Shown: one piece after another, positions 32,087 through 44,223 of the stretch | Layout of the letters: each line of letters starts with the position of its first letter | How positions within the stretch are numbered: position 1 is the first letter of the stretch | Assembly (NCBI GenBank): GCA_000151295.1 | Contig: GG745387.1 | Span: 55,933 to 119,932 of the forward strand | DNA: 64,000 nucleotides | From: Allomyces macrogynus ATCC 38327 | Taxonomy: Eukaryota; Blastocladiomycota; Blastocladiomycetes; Blastocladiales; Blastocladiaceae | Direction: 5' to 3' | The notes under the pieces: generated by a model | What the model saw: only the letters and a program-made list of their open reading frames with translations | Database searches by the model: none | Told to the model about the DNA's origin: nothing | Program-made: the position numbers and the translations under genes

Positions 32087-34674
32087 ACGCCGCCGTGCCG
32101 CGTCGCTGCCGTTTTCCAAGTGTCGTTTGTTCGCTTTTTTTGCTGTACCTTTTTTCTCGCTAGACCGCCTGTATGCTTTTTATTTTTCGCTTCTTTTTTT
32201 GTCGTGCCTGTCGTCTCGCCTCTGGCTGTGTCCCCGGGTGTGTCGGATTCTCCCCAAAGGAGGCGGCATGCATTCGCTCTTTTTGAAACCGTGTCCGTTT
32301 GGTCTCTTCGCGGAGATCATTTGGATGCTCGGGCGTTATCTACCCCCATTTTCCACCTTTCGTTCATCGACTTGTGGCGCTTGCTGTTAGACTTTGGATA
32401 CATGTGCCTGCTTCATTTTGCTTTAGTCGGCGCTCGCGGTTCGACGTCAGAATGTCACTTGTGTTCTGCCCTCCTGGCTTGCTTTCAGAGTTGCAAACAG
32501 CTTCTCCTTTACTTAATCTTCCAAATATTGGGATCTCACCGAACTCGGCCATCATTTGTAGGTCGTATTTTTTCGTTGGCGTAAACAGAGGACGTTCGTA
32601 ATTCTCCAACATGATTTCCATCCTCGCCCTCCTTGGCTTCTAATAGTGTTTCCGCATTTCAACCTGCTTTTGCAACGTGCGCATGTCCAATCAAGGCACA
32701 ACCATCAACAACAACAACGAACGTGTCACATTGAAAGTTGCTTGGATCCAAAGTGCTTTCTCCTCAAATGATCCGATCACTCAGTCAAGTTGCAGCAGAA
32801 CTGATGGCTGGCGATGGACCCGAGTCACAGAAAAACGACAACGGTCGCCATGTCCGTCATCATCCGCCAATTGTGCAGTGGTGCTGGCACTGTGGTGTTG
32901 GTGTGCATGTAACATGTGGATATCCCTGGCCAGTGCTGGATGCATGAGATGCGACCCACGAACTTTCCCTCAATGCTGGCGCCACCACGCCGCGCCAGCG
33001 TCCCAGGAACCTGGACAAACCGATCGTCCATGTTTTTAATGTTGATTGGGCAGTGCAGTTAATTGCCAAGCTCGCTGATTGGGCCTACTTCTCACGCACT
33101 GAACCCAACATGGAAACAGAGGGTGAAGGTGTGCATGTCATGGGTCCACGACCTGCATACTATAAGATAATGGTTAGGGCGCATCTGATGAAGGAAACCT
33201 CGTTCAAGGTGCAGCTTGAGCATGCGTTTGAAGCAGTCAAGGCCATGCAGCTTAACATGCTGGTGACCACTGAAGTGAAGCTTGAGCACTGATAGGTTTC
33301 ATGCCAAGTGTTTCTTGTATTCTTATTCCTGGCTGGCTTTGTTCATGGGAATGGCCAACAAGCAGCTGAGAGAAGAAACTGTTGCTGGTTTTGCATTTTG
33401 CTAGTTCTATCTTTTTATCAGCATCAATGCTGAAGTCCACTTGTCTGCGTCATCATGCACAATATGAGCAATGCTTGAAATCAACTTGAAAGAGCATTGT
33501 GCAGGGCAGGGTCATGGAATGGTGCTCTTTGGCTGTGAACATTTGATGACAATGTCTGGTAACCACATTTTGGTTTTACTTTTTTTCTACAACCCCACAC
33601 TCTCCAATGTAACCAAAACGCTGCTGTCCGATTTTCTGGATTTGCGCTGAGCTGCCCTTTGTTGTTGGCACTGTGCTTGCTTCTTGGCCCCTTCACATGT
33701 TCCATTCCAGCCCAGTGTTATCGTCTGCATTAATAAGTTTCAAAAATACGCAGCTTCGGACCAAGCTGTTGTGCTGTATTCCCGTTTGAGCAAGTGGTCA
33801 GGCAAGGTTGCACTTGCAAACACATCATCCAGTAAACTTGGCGAATGGCCCAGGTCAACAAGGGTGTGGCCTTGCAATATCATGGCATGAGCCTGGTTTC
33901 ATCTACTGTCAACAGTTCTCCTAGCTCACTCGCTGCTCACAACGACCTCTTGACACCACCTGCAACTTGCGATGATTGGCACCAACAACTATCAGAATTT
34001 AGCTGTCAGAGCAGCCTGATGACACTGGCGCAACAGGCAGAGACGTCATCTGGCCCATGCACATGCCCTTGACACTGCAAGTTCTCCTGCTCTTCAATGT
34101 AATCCAGCGCCTCGGCTCTTTTTGCCCGCGGGATTCGGGAGTATGCAGGGTCGCGCGTCGTTGAGATGATGATTTGGTGAGGCTGTCTTGTCTTGTTGCT
34201 TTGTCACCACCCATCCCAGTTTGTTCTCATCATGGAGGAAGTTTGTGCCCCTGTCAAGTCACAATATTTTCAATCCCATGAGTTGATATTCTCAATCTTG
34301 AATCGGCCGGTGCTTGCCAGCGCTCGAACAGGCAGAGCCAGAGACACTGCTTGAAGCGTCTCTTCACTTCTTGCAAAGGACTGTCAGAGTCTGATGTGGT
34401 GCTTCATTCGGTTTCTTGTGACACAATTGCACGTGTCACTCAATGATCTCACTTTGGCTCTCTTCTCATGTCAACGTCAGGAACTTTCGTTCTTCCAACC
34501 ACGACGCGCAACCCCGCTTTCTTCGCGGTATCTATCCGTCCAAAACTTGCTGCAACAGAAGAGAAGCACGATGAACATCAGCCAAACCAGTCCTTTTGAC
34601 GCTCATGTCCTTGCGGCCGTATCTCCCCCCACGATCTTGATCAGCAGCCCTCTTTTCGACAAGATCAACACGCA
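32087..34674. other. CpG-poor block between G-alpha and Pelota
   Basis: After about 300 bases of T-rich 3' sequence the DNA becomes CpG-poor with many TG and CA dinucleotides up to about 34150. Most frames are short and broken. The only segment I can relate to anything is the fragment at 33010-33292 (separate entry). The last 500 bases, from about 34150, return to mixed composition and hold the Pelota promoter. Confidence 0.45.
33010..33292 (+). pseudogene. C-terminal fragment of an F-box/leucine-rich family protein
   Basis: The translation IVHVFNVDWAVQLIAKLADWAY ... YYKIMVRAHLMKETSFKVQLEH (split here) matches, with the same spacing, the end of the minus-strand gene at 55656-57786, which reads VVHVVDVYLAVQRIAKLAQRA ... 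FEVLVTARLMVETSFKTQLEH. The frame is open here from about 33010 to the TGA at 33292, whereas the 55.7-kb copy needs two frame changes to read the same domain. Upstream sequence does not continue in frame, so this is a fragment sitting in CpG-poor DNA. Confidence 0.5.
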
Positions 34675-36148
34675 ATGAAGCAACTCGGCCGCCACATTGA
34701 AAAGGACGCAAGCGGCTACGTCAAGCTCTGCCCTGAAGAGTCCGAGGACATGTGGCACATCTACAATTTGATTGCGCCGGGCGACCGTATCCGAGCGTCG
34801 ACCATTCGGTTCGCAGTCGCAACCCATCGCTACAGTCCGCAACCACGGACCGGATCATTGATCGCGCCCGCTCTCTCTGTTATCCCCGGTAGCCGTGTGC
34901 AGTCCGAGTCGTCGACCGGTTCCGTCGAGTCGCAGCGCATGCGCGTCACGCTCACGCTCGAGGTCGAGGACACCGAGTTTGACGGCACAGCCTGCCAGGT
35001 CAAGATCAAGGGCCGCAACGCCGAGGAGAACCGATTTGTCAAGCTAGGCCAGTACCACACCATGGACCTCGAGCTCAACAAACCGTTTACGCTCATCAAG
35101 CATGAGTGGGACTCGATTTCGTTTGAGCGCATCGACAATGCGTGCAACGTGGCCAAGCGCGCCGAGATTGCGGCCATTGTGCTGCAAGAGGGTTCGCTTC
35201 GCGCGCCTCACCTCGAATCGCTTGATTTCGTGTGCAGCATTCTCACCTTCCGTCATCGCGCGGCCCGTAGGTTTGGCAAATCTGTGCTTGTTGACCGAGC
35301 ACATGACTATTGTGCGGCAACGCATTGAGGTCACGATCCCGCGCAAGCGCAAGGGCAGCGCGTCGAACCACGACAAGGCCATCACCAAGTTTTTCGAGCA
35401 AATCTACCAGGCGATCCTGCGGCACATTGACTTTTCGATCGTCAAGGGCGTTTTGCTCGCGAGTCCAGGGTTTTTGAAGGTTCGCGGGTTCCCTCTTGGT
35501 CCACATGTCGACCGATTCTCGGCAACTAACGCATTTCGTTTTGGCTCGCAATTAGGACCAGCTGTTCGAGTACATTTTTGCCGAGGCCGTGCGCACGGAG
35601 CAGCGCACGCTCATCGAGAACAAGCCCAAGTTCCTGATCCTGCACTGCTCGTCAGGCCACAAGCACGCGCTCACGGAGCTCATGCAGGACCCGACCGTGC
35701 TCGCCAAATTGTCGGACACCAAGTTTGCCACGGAGACGCGCGCACTCGACCGGTTCCACCGTATGCTTCAGGACGACCCGGATCGCGCCTTCTACGGGAC
35801 AGCGCATGTGCTCAAGGCGTACGAGCTGGGCGCCATCGACACGCTCATGATTGCCGACGCGCTGTTTCGGTCGAACGACGTGGCCACGCGCCGAAAGTAC
35901 ATTGCGCTCGTCAAGGGGGTCCGAAAGAATGGCGGGACGGCGCTGATTTACAGCAGCATGCATGTGACGGGCGAACGTGCGTGCTCTCCTTTAGATCATT
36001 CTTTCGCGCGTTGTTTGGGAGCAAGACCAGAACTAACGGCCCACCTCTCTTTGTCCTCACATGTATTCCCCTGACACCAGAGTTGAACAATCTTTCGGGG
36101 ATCGCTGCTATCTTGTCGTTCCCAGTCCCAGAAATTGACGATGAATAA
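34675..36148 (+). CDS. DOM34: Pelota/Dom34, mRNA surveillance and ribosome rescue factor
   Basis: Pelota, with Hbs1, enters the A site of stalled ribosomes and splits them in no-go and non-stop decay. Five exons join in frame: 34675-34808, 34893-35191, 35271-35479, 35556-35976 and 36081-36148, 376 residues (human 385). The start [20 protein letters not shown] and [13 protein letters not shown] are diagnostic. The second exon reads [20 protein letters not shown], the central domain [15 protein letters not shown] region is [17 protein letters not shown], and the third domain includes [15 protein letters not shown] and DPDRAFYG. The GGQ motif of eRF1 is absent, as in all Pelota proteins. A fragment ending in TCAACACGC precedes the ATG and is leader. 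Confidence 0.96.
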
Positions 36149-36294
36149 CATATGTTTTTGCGTTGAGTTGCTGCACCCAACGGGCTCATTCAGACATGAT
36201 TTGCCAGCATCCCCATATCAAGTTGATGCATTCTGGCATCTACTTGATAGTGTTGTGAGCGTTGCACGAGAGACAGGAGTGCTGCACGGAGGTG

Positions 36295-36513
36295 TTCGTG
36301 GACCGTACGGCCCACCGTGCTGGTCGCTGCTGGGATCCATCGAGGACAGGGCCGTGCGACCTGTCCGTCGCGTCGGAGCGCGACGGGCCGCGCACCGTTG
36401 TTTGTTGTGTGGTTGTTTTGGTTCCTCTTGTTCGTCTTTGATAAATACACGTCGGCCCCCGCACCCAGCGCGGTCGGCACCTCTGCTTCTGAAAATCCGT
36501 GCCTTCAGCCGGT
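36295..36513 (+). repeat. Dispersed repeat R1, copy 2
   Basis: This is the second copy of the 220-bp repeat at 20687-20907, in the same orientation, beginning about 150 bases after the Pelota stop codon. Compared with copy 1 it has ATAAATACACGTCGG where copy 1 has ATAAATACGCGTCGG, and similar transitions throughout. Confidence 0.75.
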
Positions 36514-36733
36514 GATTAGTTCAAGTACCTCTCTCGTTTTATGTGGAGGGCCTTGCCCCTCCCCAACTCTTTCCGCATCACCACAGTTTGGCGGCGCTTG
36601 CTGCCTTGCTGCGCTCATGCCGCTTCGCATCACTCTACACGCCCTCTTGCACTCTCAGCTCTCCAGACTTGGTGCAACTGCAATAATCGACATCGTTTTC
36701 GCTCCTCCTCGCCTGTACTGTCCATCACGTCGC

Positions 36734-37217
36734 TATGGACGAGAATGCTTCAGCCACCAATTTGCTCGCCAATAACATTGCCCGCGCTGCAGGAAAGCAA
36801 CAGCGCCCTCAAGCACCGGGCCTTGACGACCTGCCCATGAACTATTGCAGCAAGTCGTCAGTTACATTTTCGCGTGGGCTGAAGGACAGTCATACCTACT
36901 GTTGACGTGCACTCGATCACAAGCTGTACGCTTATTGCACTTCGCAGGACGTGCTCACTGTTCTCACGCGTCATTGATGGCACTGTGCACAGGCTTGTTG
37001 ACCTCGAAACAGCGTTCTGAGTTGACCCGGACACGGTCATGGACAGGAAGCCCAAGGGCATGATCAAGGTCAAGATTGGACAGCCAGCATCATGGATGCT
37101 TGCCCTGATTCTTCGAGACTATTCCATTCGCCTTGCAGACAGGATTGACAGTCGCCCAGTTTTAATCATGGCCATGCTGCCATTCCCTTGGCACAGTCTC
37201 TCGTTTGATGCTTCTTG
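36734..37217 (+). pseudogene. F-box protein remnant
   Basis: An ATG at 36734 starts a 40-residue run ending GLDDLPM. A one-base deletion in ATG-AACTATTGCAG then shifts the frame, and the sequence continues as LLQQVVSYIFAWAEG and LLLTCTRS. Read across the break this is an F-box (LPxELLxxVxxYI ... L ... C), the motif that binds Skp1 in SCF ubiquitin ligases. A second shift is needed near 37000 to continue into a Lys/Asp-rich and then leucine-rich segment that ends at the TGA at 37217. At least two frameshifts mark it as a pseudogene. Confidence 0.5.
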
Positions 37218-39257
37218 AGCGCTCCTAGTTTTGTGGCGACTGCTCGCTGGGGCTGTATGTCCGTTCATGTCCATTTTGTCTGCTAGTTATGGGAGTGCTT
37301 GACCTTCAATCGTCATTTCGCGGGACCAAACGCTGTTGGCCAAGATTGAACTTGCGTTGGCACGACTCTGCATTCTATGTCGATGTGTTTCGAAATATAT
37401 GTGCCCAAAAAGAGCACACGTACTTTGCCCACTCCAACATCTGTGTTGCGACATCTCAGTCCACACCTGTAGGTCTGCATGTCCTTGTTGGGAACTGTGG
37501 CAAAATAACGCACTAAACGGTGTGGCCAGCTCTGCATATGCTTGATGCTAACTGATTCGGTCCAATTCTGTTGGCGTTTCCGGCCTTGCCACAATTGTTG
37601 TCTGCCAATTTTGTTTTGAGCTGCTGAGCTCCAAGCATCTCCCACAGTTGGTTGCAGCTCTGGTCCTGAAGAAGCTCAAGCTCAGCTCTTCCAAGAAAAA
37701 CCATGTGACCAACACGATGTTTGACTTCACCACGCTCGACGCATTTTCTCTTGTTGCTCATCATGGTGGCATGTGCACCATGCTGTCAGCGACCCTCTCC
37801 GTGCTGCACGTGACTGTAATGAACCGCTTGATCGGCTAGCCAGACCATGGTGAGCAATTCTGCATCAATGTCTCGAATGTTCTTGCCTCGATATTTGGTT
37901 CATGGCTGATATGCGGCTCAACAGTAAACAGCACCCCGTTGTTTTTAACAGTGCCATCCTTTATGATATGCCCAATTTGACCACACCTGTCCTTCTGCCC
38001 CTTGAGTGGGCGCAAGGCATTGTGCCATGACGTGTCAGTGTGCCATTTCATGGCGGGCACAGAAGTACTTGTTTCTCTGATGCCCCCTGCCCTGTCGACC
38101 CCTCGAAACGCTGAAGTTTGCAATGATGGATGCATAATCAGTGGCAGTTGCGGATGCCTTGGTCCCATGGGTCGAAAGTCTGCAGTCGGTCGATTTCTAT
38201 GCGATCCACCAGTTGCTGCTCCATCATCTGACCCGTGCACCAACGTTGTGAATGCTTTGACTCAGGCGGTCAAGGGCACTGTCGACTTGGGGCTGGCATT
38301 GTGCGTCCAGCATTGTCTCTAGCTGTACCTTTGCTTTTGTTGTGGCGGAATGTTCTGCTTGTAATAGCACTCAATCCATGGCAGTGCTTCCTCTGGCGAA
38401 AGTATCGACAGCCTTTCTTTCACTTCTTGTTTCATTCTGGCCATGCTAGTTTGTTATCATCCGCCAGAGCAATCTACAGAAAGAGCTGCCACAAAGTGAT
38501 TGAAAATGGTTGCAACTAATGATTTGCAAGGTGACGGTCACAGAACATGAAGATGCAAGTGAAATATAGGCGACTGGGCCTCACATGGTTTGACAAGCTC
38601 GCCCACACGCGCGCTCTTCTCTCATACTTCCCTTGGTCATTCGCTTATCGATGGAGAGTCTCCTCATTGTTGAGAGCATGTCTTCTGTCCACCCCTTCCT
38701 GGTCTGAGACAATGCTCTCAGCAAGTTGGGGAAGTGGGACAACAATGACACTCAAGCAATGCAGGAGCAACCGCTGGGACGACTGAGATGCGGTCACGCT
38801 TTTTGCAACGACAAGCTGGAAATGTTCAGCATTATGGTGGCCAGGGGTATGAAGGGGCCACAAGGTCATGGCAAAATGGATGCTGCAGCTGTTGGTTACA
38901 AGACAACATTGCCCCCATTCAGAGGCCCAAATTACAGCGCTGCTGCTGGGACAAAGTTGCATGTGGCTAAGTGGAGTGAGGTCGCGGGAGGGGCAGCAGG
39001 CAGATTGACAGGCCCAAATGACACGATCCTGTTCACAGAAGCAATACCAGAGCAAATCAGCAATTTTGCGGTACACCTGCAATCAAGCATCGTGGTGCTA
39101 GTAACCCACACTCTCGCCAAGGCAATAGCGCTCGCACGATGCATACAATGCAGATAGCAAGTGCAATGACACTGTCAATGGTGTACCATGTCAGATGGTC
39201 ATCTGGTCGTCAGTGGGAGCAGATGATATTGCTGAGGGGGCAAACTGGCGGTCTGAC

Positions 39258-39580
39258 GACTGATGAGAATTGCCTCATCGACAAAACCATCTCCCACCAG
39301 CGACGATCAGGTTACCTACGCGCTCCTTTCATACTCTTCCGGACGGCACAATGGTGGAGGAGGCTACGTGCTTGCAAGCGCACCCACTGACCACATGTTC
39401 CGACCGACCAGCAGCTCACGATTCTTCAACATCATGGGCGGAGCCAAGTGTGAAGCCACAACGCGCTCCGTGGAGACTGCGACATGGGGGGCAAGGTGAC
39501 AACGTACTGCACAGGCGCTCCGAGGATAACCGAAGATGCTGTGTTGCTGAAGAAAAGAGGGCCGGGAGTTAGGCGCATTA
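39258..39580 (+). repeat. Repeat R2, copy 1 (old coding sequence)
   Basis: About 320 bp match 47895-48205 in inverted orientation. The plus-strand reading of this copy gives GGGGYVLASAPTDHMF and, after a shift in a run of G, GKVTTYCTGAPRITEDAV. The other copy gives GGGDYMLASAPSDPMF and GKATTYCTGALMITANAV. Conservation of amino acids in the same frames suggests a once-coding element. I do not recognise the protein. Confidence 0.6.
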
Positions 39581-40208
39581 TCCACTACGCCGCGAGGACC
39601 TCTTTTCGCTTTTGACCAGATAGCTTGAGTGTCCGCCGTGTTGTGTGGGACTCGTGCCCGCGATCTTGGGCTGACGTTGCATGATCTGTTCATTTCTCTG
39701 CACACGAGCGTTCCTCGGAGATCATTCTGTTCACTTCGAGAGGTCCCAAACGCCTTGCACATTAGACACCGACGTCCAGGCTTGCAGTGCTGTCAAAGTC
39801 GAAACAGGATGTTGATCAATGGCATGCCTGCTCAACAGCGGAGCTCTTCCGTCATGCATGGGTGCTTGATTGAAATTCTTGTCACAAAGGTGGCCTGGTC
39901 GGACCCAAGAAAAGGTCCACCTGTCGCCCATGAACATTCGGTGTGGAGGTAAGTTGAAGTTGACGTGGTCACAATATTCATTGGAGACCACACCGGCGGG
40001 GTCATTCAAGCAATTGCCTTGAGTGCCTTGTCGAGCGCTCTGTCCGGATCCGATCCTCGCACAGCCCATGAATGGCGATGGGCGCCCGAGCAAACTACCC
40101 CGAAGGTCAGCAACAGCAATGGAGCAAAAATTATATATCAACGGATTGGACAACAACATCCGACAGCGTCTTCGGAAATACAGCTTTCAACAAAGCCGAA
40201 ATACAAAT

Positions 40209-41876
40209 CTACACGACATGCGCAACCGCCGAATCACTCGCCTTCGTATCCAGCTCGACTCCCTCCTTGGCCAGCGGCGTACGCGCCAAATCGCGCGACG
40301 CCCCCGCGCGGCGCATCTCGACCGACGACGAAATGCGCGCCCCAACGAAATCAAACGTGAACTCGCCCATCTGCGCATGATCGATCCCGTCCTCCTCGGC
40401 CTCGGCCGAGACACGCAGCGGCAGACCAATTTTGCCCATGACAAACGCGATAATGTAGGTCACGACAAACGCCCATGCGCACCCGGCGCCAATTGACGCA
40501 AGCTGGTAGACGATCTGGATCGGGTGGCCCGCAATCGCGCCACCCGGCTTGACGGTGCCGTCGAGCGCAATCCAGTAGGGCTCGGCAAAGACGCCCGTCA
40601 AGAAGGCGCCGACCATGCCGCCAATCCCGTGCACGCCAAACGCATCGAGCGCGTCGTCGTATCCGAGCGCGTGCTTCCAATGCGTTGCGTAGTTGCACGC
40701 GACCGCGCCCAGGAAACCGAACGCGAGCGACGCGGCCGGGCCGACGAACCCGGACGCCGGCGTGATCGCGACGAGTCCGGCGACCGCACCCGAGCAGAAC
40801 CCGAGCGCCGAAACGCGCCGGTCGCGGATGTAATCCATCGTTAGCCAGGTCAACGCGCCCACGGCCGACGCGAGGTACGTGACGAGCACAGCGAGGGCGG
40901 CGCGTGCGTTGGCGGCACCAGCACTGCCGCCGTCGAACCCGGCCCACCCGAAAATGAGCAGACCCGTACCGAGAATCACCGACGACATGGAGTGCGGGAC
41001 AATCGGTTCCGCGGATTCGCGGCGGCGGCCGACGACGAGGGCCATGGCGAGCGCCGAGAATCCAGAGGTCATATGCACGGGCAGACCACCCGCGAAGTCG
41101 AGCGCGCCGAGCTGGTTGAGCCACCCGTTGGCGCCCCACGTCCAGTAGGCTATGAGAAAGGAGAGCGATTGGTGAATTTGAAGGAAGAGATGCGGATGTG
41201 GAGTGAATTGAGATTTGAAGCGCACCAATCGGGTCGTACACGAGCGTCGTCCAGACCAAAATGAACACGCAGGTTGGAATCAGCGAGAACCTGTTGGAGA
41301 AACCGTCGTTTCAGCGCGCTGGTCGTCACCCCCACACAATCCAATAGCGCAGCGAGAAGCGTACCGCTCCGCAACAGCACCCACGGCAAGCGCCGGCGTC
41401 AACGCCGCAAACATGGCTTGGTAGAGGCAAAATGCAAGGTTCGGCAGCGTCGAAATGACGGTCTGGTCGCCGCCCACCTTCATGAGGAACGCAAACTGGC
41501 CGTCGCCAAGGAACGGCCCGCCCGTGGTCGAGAAACACAGACTGTAGCCGATTATCATCCACTGCACGAGCACAATGGTGAGCGAGAGCATTGAGATGAG
41601 GAGCAGCGACAGCGCATTCTTGTCACGCGCCATGCCCGAACTGTGCAAGTAAAAGCACCAAGAGCGTCAGCAATCGGCGACATTGAGCGGATTCGTTACC
41701 AAGAATAGGGAATCAACGCACTAGAAGTATCCCAATCCTGGGATCATGATGAAGACGAGCGCGGCCGACGTTAAAATCCACGCGACGTCGCCTGCCGCGG
41801 GCGGTGCCAACGGCGCGGCGGCCGCGGGTGTTGGTGTTGCCGTCTCAGTCGGGGCCATAGATGATGTTGCTGACAT
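40209..41876 (-). CDS. Ammonium transporter (Amt/Mep family)
   Basis: This is an 11-helix Amt/Mep protein that brings ammonium across the plasma membrane. Four exons on the minus strand join in frame: 41876-41722, 41640-41365, 41290-41226 and 41149-40209, 478 residues. Landmarks are FIMIPGLGYFYSGMARDKNA over the first splice, VAERFSLIPTCVFILVWTTL over the second, DPIAYWTWGANGWLNQLGAL over the third, and GGLPVHMTSGFSALA. The channel histidines lie in PVHMTSG and FGVHGIGG. The C-terminal tail (EDGIDHAQMGEFTFDF) is of the regulatory type and is followed by a polar extension. The start ATG at 41876 follows an N-terminal Thr/Pro/Ala-rich stretch before the first helix. Whether it also senses ammonium, as some fungal Mep2 proteins do, cannot be seen. 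Confidence 0.95.
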
Positions 41877-42826
41877 GGCGCTGCTGGTTTTCCGGGTCGG
41901 TTTCGCGTCGGCTGGGTGGTGGAGGGCGAGCGAGCGCGGGATTCGTTGGCAAAGTCGGAATGGAGTTGCGGTCCGGTGGAGAATCAAAACGGGAGTGTAG
42001 TTAAGGCGGAGTTGGTCGTTTCTTGGCCCATCGAGCGAGTCGCCGTCGATTTTATACGGGCTGACTGCTGCTGCACGCGTCTGGGTCCCGAAGCAGCGCC
42101 CGCAGCGCCCGCCGGGCATCTGTCGCCAACGCCGCCCACCCGCCAGTCCCGTCCGCGACCGTGACGTGCATGACCGCGCGAGCAACCGGACGAGATTGGT
42201 GCGGGGGACGAGCGCGATGCGGCCGCGTGCCCCTCGCCGCCCCCGCGTGCGGCAGGCAGGTTTCCTGTTTCCTTCCCTCCTGACCGGCGGTCACGTCCGC
42301 CTCGCTGGCCGAATAGTTGCGGTTAGGCGTCGCTGCGCGTCGTGTCGGGAGGTGGCGGACCGCGAGCAGGTCAGGCGGCTCATAATCGGTGTGCGAGTGT
42401 GGCGAAGCGCTCCATCGGGGGACCGGTTGCTTGAGCGGTGCGCGAATAATCTACTCCCTATCCTTGTCGTTGCCACCGCAGTCCCAAGATACGGCCTGAA
42501 TTGGAGGCAGAATGAATTTATTTGCGGTTTGCAGGGACGACCGCCGCGCGGGCAGTCAGGCGGACGGTGGTGGTTGTGCGAGATGGTTGCGGAAGTGAAG
42601 GACAAGCGGAGGACTGTCATGCGTGTGGCGAAAAGGCTAAGTGATGACATAGATAGCGCTGGATTGCTTGATTGTGGCCGTCATTTGCATAAAATAGCCC
42701 AATGACCGGCTGTATCAATCTGTTGCTGGTGGAGCTCGTTGCTCTCCCGCGTGATTGGTCTTTTGCAAAGCAATCGACAGCTCCAACAACAATCACCGGT
42801 TCACCAGCAAATTGGAATCCGACTCG
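41877..42826. promoter_or_regulatory. Divergent promoter region of the Amt and ELP5 genes
   Basis: About 950 bases separate the two divergently transcribed genes. One AGATAG motif (GATA-factor type, used in fungal nitrogen control) occurs near 42649, but a single site is weak evidence. No gene-like frame fits here. Confidence 0.3.
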
Positions 42827-44223
42827 ATGCAGCCCAACGTGCCAACAGCGTCGATCGCTGCCCAATGTCTGCAAGGCCGCATTGCGACGGGCAAGGAGCC
42901 CGTACCCATTCTGGCTGTCTTCGACTCCGTCAACCAAACCGGAACAGCTGTTCTGGTGGATCTCGTCGCAAGGTCATTGGCAAGGTCGGCACATCTTTTT
43001 TCATCAGCCGTGGTCGTACAAGGACGCACGGACGAGCCAGGACAATGATCGTCAGCCTAGTGAATGATTTGATCCTCGTTGGCGTCGTTTCTGATGCAAG
43101 CCTTCTGGAATACCATGTGCCCATAGGCAACGACCAGTCGTCGTGTTCTGTCTCGAGTACTCTGCAGCGACATGGCGTTCCATGCTGTCCAGGACCGTGG
43201 GCGGGTCGGCTGCCGCATCGCCCCAACTTGCCTTGGCCGACCTCTTCACGTCGCTGCCCGCCAACGCGGACGCACCGTACTTTGATACCCGGATCCTGCC
43301 GGCCCTGCAAAGGCACGCCAAGTCTGGTGCGTTCATTTTGGTCATTTCCAGCGCGTGCGTTCGCGACGCGAACCAGCAACTGATTGAATCACTCTCGGCT
43401 TTCAGAGGAACCGATCCTGGTCGCCATTGACGCCGTCGACGCGCTCGTGCAGCTCGCACCCAGCTCCACCACCGTCTCCAACGGCGCGTGGCTCACGCGG
43501 CACCTGCGTCGCATCTACGCCGCGTGCCCGTCCGGGTCGACCCTCGCGTTTGGCGTCGGCGCCGACACGTTCCCTGCTCCGCAGCTCAGCCATGTCGCCA
43601 CACACGTCATTGACGTGCCGACGGCAGTTCGGCACCTGGCCACGGTCACGGTCGACGTCGAGAACGCGGCGCTCGCCGAGCAGGAACGGACGGTTGTGCG
43701 CAACGTGGCCGCCCACGACTTGCGGCTTGATCTCGGCGCAAATGACCCGGACCGGCTCGTGTGCCGCGTGACGTGTCGCAAGACGCGTGCGGGCAAGTAC
43801 GTTGCCGAGCGCAATCTCGCCGAGTGGCGCGGTGGGCGGCTGCACGTGCAGCCGTTTGTGGATGCGGACCCTGTCGAGCCGGAGGTACCGGCACCAGCGC
43901 GCGCGGCCGATGGTGAGGGCGAGGTGGTACGTGCCGTGCCCAAGACGAGCAAGGCACCGGCACCGGCACCGACGCCCGCGTTGGCGGCAGCAGACCCGGC
44001 CGCCAACTTGCCGTTCAACCTGCGGCTGACGGATCGGCAGCGCGAGGCGAGGGAGCGCGTCGTGCTTCCGTACATGGCCGTGCAGCACGAGCCACAACCG
44101 GTTGCGGCCGCGACGGCAGCGCCAGCAGCGTCGTCGGCCAGCGGCGGCGCGACGATTTTCTACGAGTACGACGTGGACGACGATTTTGACGACGACGATC
44201 CCGACGCGGATTTGGAGATTTGA
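42827..44223 (+). CDS. ELP5: Elongator complex subunit 5
   Basis: Elp5 joins Elp4 and Elp6 in the accessory ring of Elongator, which modifies the wobble uridine of tRNAs. Three exons join in frame: 42827-42972, 43127-43326 and 43406-44223, 387 residues. The N-terminal RecA-like part reads ILAVFDSVNQTGTAVLVDLVAR, then QRPVVVFCLEYS across the first splice and EEPILVAIDAVDALVQL across the second. The C-terminal tail is diagnostic: LPFNLRLTDRQREARE, VVLPYM, then FYEYDVDDDF and the closing acidic DDDDPDADLEI, as in yeast Iki1 and human ELP5. Splice choices were made because they restore family-like segments without shifts. A 435-base frame overlapping its 3' end is not a separate gene. Confidence 0.9.

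Larger units (their letters stand above)
36514..40208. other. Long CpG-poor block with decayed coding sequence
   Basis: This 3.7 kb lies between R1 copy 2 and the 3' end of the ammonium transporter. Frames are short and many shift, with high TG/CA content. Recognisable pieces are an F-box start at 36734 and repeat R2 at 39258-39580 (separate entries). The rest (37.2-39.1 kb and 39.6-40.1 kb) contains open frames of 60-145 codons on both strands with no domain I can support. Confidence 0.45.

Noticed and set aside
39562..39600. A tRNA-like 5' half on the minus strand (GTCCTCGCGGCGTAGTGGAT then AATGCGCC).
   Set aside because: It has a D-arm-like start, but no matching anticodon stem, T-arm or 3' acceptor strand follows. 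The stretch belongs to or borders repeat R2, so it is not called as a tRNA.
40204..41268. A second long minus-strand frame (305 codons) within the ammonium transporter.
   Set aside because: It is an overlapping frame of the transporter's last exon with no conserved features.
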